DNA from: Yersinia massiliensis CCUG 53443
Lineage (GTDB): Bacteria > Pseudomonadota > Gammaproteobacteria > Enterobacterales > Enterobacteriaceae
NCBI RefSeq assembly: GCF_000312485.1
Contig: NZ_HE997643.1
Location: 920,806-984,805, forward strand
Reading direction: 5' to 3'
Length of the DNA: 64,000 bases
Of the stretch, positions 62,184 to 64,000 are shown piece after piece. Each line of letters opens with the position of its first letter. Within the stretch, counting starts at the first letter, position 1. The notes under the pieces are model-generated. The model was given only the letters and a program-made list of their open reading frames with translations. It did no database searches and was not told where the DNA came from. Made by a program: the position numbers and the translations under genes.

Positions 62184-62555
62184 ATGACAAAGCAAACATT
62201 AGGCTGGATTGGTGGTAAACAAGGGCGAGTTCGGGCGATTTTGGGCTGTGTGATACTGAGTGTGAGCCTGCTTTTCAGCTCAATGGCTTTCGCACTGTCA
62301 TTAGAACAGGCCAAGCAGCAAGGTCGAGTGGGTGAAACGCTGAGTGGTTATTTAGCTCCGGTGAAAAAGGATCCTGAGACCTTGGCACTGGTGGAACAAA
62401 TCAATATTGCTCGCGCTGAAAAATATCAGGAAGTCGCGCAAAAAAACCATATTTCCACTGAAGATGTGGCCAAGTTGGCGGGGCAGAAACTCGTTAACCG
62501 TGCAGCTACAGGGGAATATGTCCGTGGTATTAATGGTCAGTGGATGAAACGCTGA
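62184..62555 (+). CDS. ydbL: DUF1318 periplasmic protein YdbL
   Basis: This 123-aa periplasmic protein has a longer than usual cleavable signal (hydrophobic AILGCVILSVSLLFSSMAFA). The mature domain contains LEQAKQQGRVGETLSGYLAP, DVAKLAGQKLV and the C-terminal GEYVRGINGQWMKR, all typical of YdbL. It is the last gene of ydbH-ynbE-ydbL and in E. coli modulates the YdbH-YnbE complex. AAGGAG lies 5 nt before the ATG. Confidence 0.94.
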   Translation: MTKQTLGWIGGKQGRVRAILGCVILSVSLLFSSMAFALSLEQAKQQGRVGETLSGYLAPVKKDPETLALVEQINIARAEKYQEVAQKNHISTEDVAKLAGQKLVNRAATGEYVRGINGQWMKR

Positions 62556-62588
62556 TTTTTATCCGCAGGGTTTAGGTCAAACGATTAG

Positions 62589-62621
62589 GTCAAACGCCCG
62601 CTTTTGACGCAGGCGTTTGAC
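62589..62621. terminator. Hairpin between convergent ydbL and the polyol permease
   Basis: A perfect 10-bp stem (GTCAAACGCC/GGCGTTTGAC) with a 13-nt loop lies 34 bp after ydbL and 22 bp from the end of the permease gene. It lacks a T run on either side. Confidence 0.6.
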
Positions 62622-62642
62622 TCAGATTAAAGCGCCTCGAAC

Positions 62643-63956
62643 TTAACGCTCAGCCTGTAAATTAGCCGCAGCAGGTTGCCCGCCGAGACTGTCGCGGGAT
62701 GACTGACGGTAATAAGTATCTTCATGACCGGGTTGTTCCACTTTGACAATTAATGTCAACACGGCAGCGAACAGATACAGTGCGGTATAAACCCACACCA
62801 CCCCCACGATATCGAAGAACGGCAGCACCAGCGAGGCAATTGCAGGTGCGGCAAAGTTACTGAGACCCGCGGACAAATTATAAATCGAGATCGCCGCCCC
62901 TTTGTGTTCGGGTTCCAAAACAGGGAAGACGGCGGTCATCGGTACGAAGGCTGCCACGGTGATACCTAACATCACCGCAGGGATCAGCGCAGCCCAGAAA
63001 TTATGACCAAAATGCATCGGAATATAGTAGAACGCCAAGCTAGAAAGAGCGCAGCCGATGCAGCCAAACCAGCGGACTTGGCGCATCCAGCCAATTTTCT
63101 CGCCTAAAATCCCCCACATGATATTGGTGAAAATAGTCACGAAGAAGAAGACGGCCCATATCTGTAGCCATTCAGACATGCTAAAGCCAAGCCGGCCCAC
63201 AAAGAGCAGCGGCATGATAACGGCGAAACCAAACAGTGACAGGGTGTTGATGATGCGGATCAGGCAACACAAGAAGATGTTCTTGTTAGTAAATAAGATG
63301 GTAACCGCCCGCGACAGTTCTTTCATTTTCTCTTTATTGGAGAGCGAGGCTTTCGGGCTAGCGGTGCCGACATTGCGCAACAGTATTAACGCCATCAGGC
63401 CGCCGACAGTCACCCAAACAATCGCAAACCATAATGTGCCCGTTTCGCCCATCATTGGAATGGTAAAACTGGGCAGATAGCTACCCACCACACCGATACC
63501 GATGGAGTACATCGCCCAGAACCAACCCATTGCCGAAGAGAGTTGCTGTTTTGGCACGTTTTGCACGATCAGCATGACAAAGGAATAGATAAACAGTGGA
63601 TAAGCCAGACCACGAATGCCGTAGAACAGTAACATCAGCGGATAACTTTTCATGCCTAAACCAAACAGCATAAATAGGCAGTGCATCACCACCCACAGAA
63701 TGAAACCAATCCGCATTGCCCGTTGTGGCGTGATGATTTCAGCGACCACGCCTGAGCTCCATGCGGCAATCGCAGCGGCTAAGCCATACAAGGTAAACAC
63801 AAAAGCGGATTGCGCTGGGGTAAAGCCCATATCCGTAATGTGCTTGGATAAGAAGGCCATTTCAAAACCATCACCACTCATAAAGATGGCGATGGCAATG
63901 TAACCCCAAAACAAATTCATCGGCAAACCAAACCAATGGCTAGGTTTTTTTTGCAT
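62643..63956 (-). CDS. MFS polyol permease (RbtT/DalT family)
   Basis: This 437-aa major-facilitator transporter has 12 hydrophobic segments and closely follows the ribitol (RbtT) and D-arabinitol (DalT) permeases of Klebsiella. Shared segments are HWFGLPMNLFWGYIAIAIFMSGDGFEMAFLS, FYGIRGLAYPLF and GWFWAMYSIGIGVVGSYLPSF. The start is taken at ATG 63954-63956, which has AGAGG 8 nt upstream; an ATG two codons earlier lies too close to that site. The enzymes that would use the polyol are presumably beyond the right edge. The exact substrate is not certain. Confidence 0.88.
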   Translation of the reverse strand: MQKKPSHWFGLPMNLFWGYIAIAIFMSGDGFEMAFLSKHITDMGFTPAQSAFVFTLYGLAAAIAAWSSGVVAEIITPQRAMRIGFILWVVMHCLFMLFGLGMKSYPLMLLFYGIRGLAYPLFIYSFVMLIVQNVPKQQLSSAMGWFWAMYSIGIGVVGSYLPSFTIPMMGETGTLWFAIVWVTVGGLMALILLRNVGTASPKASLSNKEKMKELSRAVTILFTNKNIFLCCLIRIINTLSLFGFAVIMPLLFVGRLGFSMSEWLQIWAVFFFVTIFTNIMWGILGEKIGWMRQVRWFGCIGCALSSLAFYYIPMHFGHNFWAALIPAVMLGITVAAFVPMTAVFPVLEPEHKGAAISIYNLSAGLSNFAAPAIASLVLPFFDIVGVVWVYTALYLFAAVLTLIVKVEQPGHEDTYYRQSSRDSLGGQPAAANLQAER

Positions 63957-64000
63957 GGTCATTTCCTCTGGCGATCGAGCGCCGGTTGGTTGAGTTGCTA

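Overview
The window is a chromosomal segment of an enterobacterium and almost certainly a Yersinia. The MarR-type regulator at 13524-13955 has the RovA sequence, the gene order is the enteric core order, and two complete ERIC repeats plus a fragment lie between genes. I cannot fix the species from the sequence alone. No rRNA, tRNA, prophage, insertion sequence or CRISPR array was seen.

Left block (1-25 kb). This follows the E. coli purR-to-dtpA order: purR (cut by the window edge), ynhF, sodB, mepH, grxD, rnt, gloA, nemA-nemR, ydhL, ydhF, the ydhIJK efflux set, rovA/slyA, slyB, anmK, mliC, pdxH, tyrS, pdxY, gstA, dtpA. Two insertions interrupt that order. One is eptA (lipid A modification), between nemR and ydhL. 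The other is a four-gene accessory patch between gstA and dtpA: a yjbD-like gene, yohC, a VOC protein and an exported metallo-beta-lactamase-fold protein.

Middle block (25-47 kb). It starts with an AhpD/CMD-like protein and continues with sapABCDF, the iron-responsive sRNA RyhB with Fur-like sites and flanking ERIC copies, the psp stress regulon (pspF divergent from pspABCD-ycjX-ycjF), a RES/Xre toxin-antitoxin pair inserted between ycjF and tyrR, and then tyrR, tpx and the murein-peptide recycling genes ycjG, mpaA and mppA. It ends with zntB, the anaerobic sRNA FnrS and ttcA.

Right block (47-64 kb). It carries a beta-glucoside (bgl) operon with a CRP site and a RAT/terminator antitermination switch, nifJ (pyruvate:flavodoxin oxidoreductase), an EmrE-type exporter, ydbJ, ldhA, the ydbH-ynbE-ydbL envelope-lipid operon, and a polyol permease at the edge.

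Themes. Envelope maintenance recurs (mepH, slyB, anmK, mliC, sap, psp, mpaA/mppA, ydbH-ynbE-ydbL, eptA). So do redox, iron and oxygen responses: sodB lies in the same window as RyhB and FnrS, two sRNAs known to repress it in E. coli, together with grxD, nemRA, tpx, nifJ and ldhA. I found no clearly undescribed multi-gene system. The best leads are the RyhB/ERIC locus beside pspF, the RES/Xre insertion with its long inverted repeat, the AhpD-like protein that lacks the first Cys of CxxC, and a 22-bp tandem duplication upstream of ldhA.
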